Source of the DNA: Struthidea cinerea
Lineage: Eukaryota; Chordata; Aves; Passeriformes; Corcoracidae
Reading direction: 5' to 3'
Assembly (NCBI GenBank): GCA_013397865.1
Contig: VZTI01002048.1
Coordinates: 62,001 to 126,000, forward strand
Length of the DNA: 64,000 bases
Shown: in pieces, positions 63,281-64,000 of the stretch
Numbering within the stretch: the first letter of the stretch is position 1
How the letters are laid out: each line of letters opens with the position of its first letter
Translations under genes and position numbers: made by a program
Notes under the pieces: model-generated
The model's database searches: none
What the model was told of the DNA's origin: nothing
What the model saw: the letters and a program-made list of their open reading frames with translations, nothing else

Positions 63281-63419
63281 ACATCTTTCCTTGCTGGCTG
63301 GGCTGGTTTTGGTTGAGTTGTATTCAAAATGAGCTTTCAAGTACTGACGTTGTAGACATATTCTGATTGCTAAAGACATTTTCTTGTATGAACATTCAGG
63401 TGTCACTCTGGGAGTCAGA

Positions 63420-63960
63420 GTCACACCACCCAAGATTTTAACTGCTGGGGCCAAAGCCCCTTAGTAGTGGGTGGCTCCACTGAAGCAATGCATGCCCAGT
63501 TTGGCTCTCCCCACACCTCACACCCACACTGTCACACAAGTTTCTGTTCCCTGCTCGACCCTGGGTTTCCCACAGCAGAGTCTCAGCCCTCTGGTTCCTC
63601 TAAGTAATAAATTGTGGAGAAGCAACATAATAAGAGCATAATGGGGGTGCCCTGGGAGGGACCCTGAATAAAGGAATCCCTGACCCCTGCAGTCATTGCA
63701 CCCACTCTGCACACACTCATCATGCCCTTTTCATGTGCCTCGTGGTCCAATGGTTTTGTTTAGTCTGGTGTCTCCTCACTGTTCCCTGGGTCCTGCAGAG
63801 GCTCTGGGCGATGGCTGGCATTGCAGGACTGTGCCCTTTGTTAGGCAGGAGGTCAGTGCCCCTTCACAGCTCGTTGTTTGGGGCTGCAGCCGTTTCCCAC
63901 CAGCCAGGGCACAACCTGCAGACTGCACTCCAGGCTACCAGCACTAGGTGTGCTCTGCAA
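63420..63960. other. GC-richer tract of unknown origin
   Basis: GC content is clearly above the surrounding DNA. It contains ACCCTGAATAAAGGAATCCC (an AATAAA signal near 63667), followed by C/T-rich sequence. It could be a terminal exon or an LTR fragment. Open frames on the plus strand (63696-63966) match nothing I recognise. Confidence 0.35.
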
Positions 63961-64000
63961 GATTGATGATCTAGAGTATTGGAGTGAGAGCTCGTCTGGA

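Noticed and set aside
63735..63757. tRNA-Glu-like 5' half (TGCCTCGTGGTCCAATGGTT)
   Set aside because: Only the first 20 bases resemble a tRNA. The anticodon arm and TPsiC arm do not follow.
41141..64000. Exons of the expected upstream neighbours (TMEM252 or PGM5, by human synteny)
   Set aside because: No PPxY-rich or double-membrane-segment exon and no phosphoglucomutase motif was found by reading either strand.
1..64000. CRISPR arrays, operons, rRNA, prokaryotic mobile elements, intact retroviral genes
   Set aside because: No periodic spacer repeats, no dense coding and no intact viral frames. The gene structure and repeats are those of a vertebrate nuclear genome.

Overview
This window looks like vertebrate nuclear DNA from a bird, probably a passerine. 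It is AT-rich and gene-poor. It carries at least nine CR1 non-LTR retrotransposon fragments, two clear solo LTRs of the common avian ERVL-like type, and one composite SINE with a tRNA-Ile-like head on a CR1 tail. That composite is known as a passerine SINE type (TguSINE1-like). There are no bacterial features, operons, rRNA genes or CRISPR arrays.

One protein-coding gene is supported: the 5' end of PIP5K1B (phosphatidylinositol-4-phosphate 5-kinase type 1 beta), on the minus strand. Its first coding exon is at 4934-5002. It encodes 23 residues, MSSVTENGDVTAEKP then NEEKTYKK, with a splice acceptor directly abutting the ATG and a phase-0 donor. A CpG island at about 40.18-40.87 kb is the likely promoter. 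A candidate non-coding exon 1 ends at 40562 with a consensus-like donor. Intron 1 would then be about 35.6 kb. Positions 1-4933 are the start of the next intron, and the kinase-domain exons lie beyond the left edge. PIP5K1B is at 9q21 in human, and avian Z shares synteny with human chromosome 9, so the window is probably Z-linked (inference).

Layout: 1-4933, intron 2 with an LTR-like segment and a CR1 scrap. 4934-5002, coding exon. 5003-40561, intron 1, with the SINE, a forward ERVL-like LTR (7.8-8.4 kb), a diverged duplicated pair (11.9/13.6 kb), hairpins (16.1 and 19.3 kb), CR1 copies (21.2, 33.3 and 37.0 kb), an LTR-like segment (28.6 kb) and A/C-rich simple repeats. 39.8-40.9 kb, CpG island with an assembly gap. 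40.9-64 kb, apparently intergenic upstream DNA with CR1 copies (40.9, 49.8, 51.7, 56.0, 61.3 and 62-63.3 kb) and a reverse ERVL-like LTR (42.9 kb).

No convincing exons of a second gene were recognised upstream of the CpG island, though two weak candidates are noted. No new multi-gene system was seen. The most useful leads are the gene and promoter assignment, an apparent A/T strand-skew switch at the CpG island, the 161-bp ungapped duplicated pair, the hairpins, and two small CpG-bearing patches with splice-like borders.
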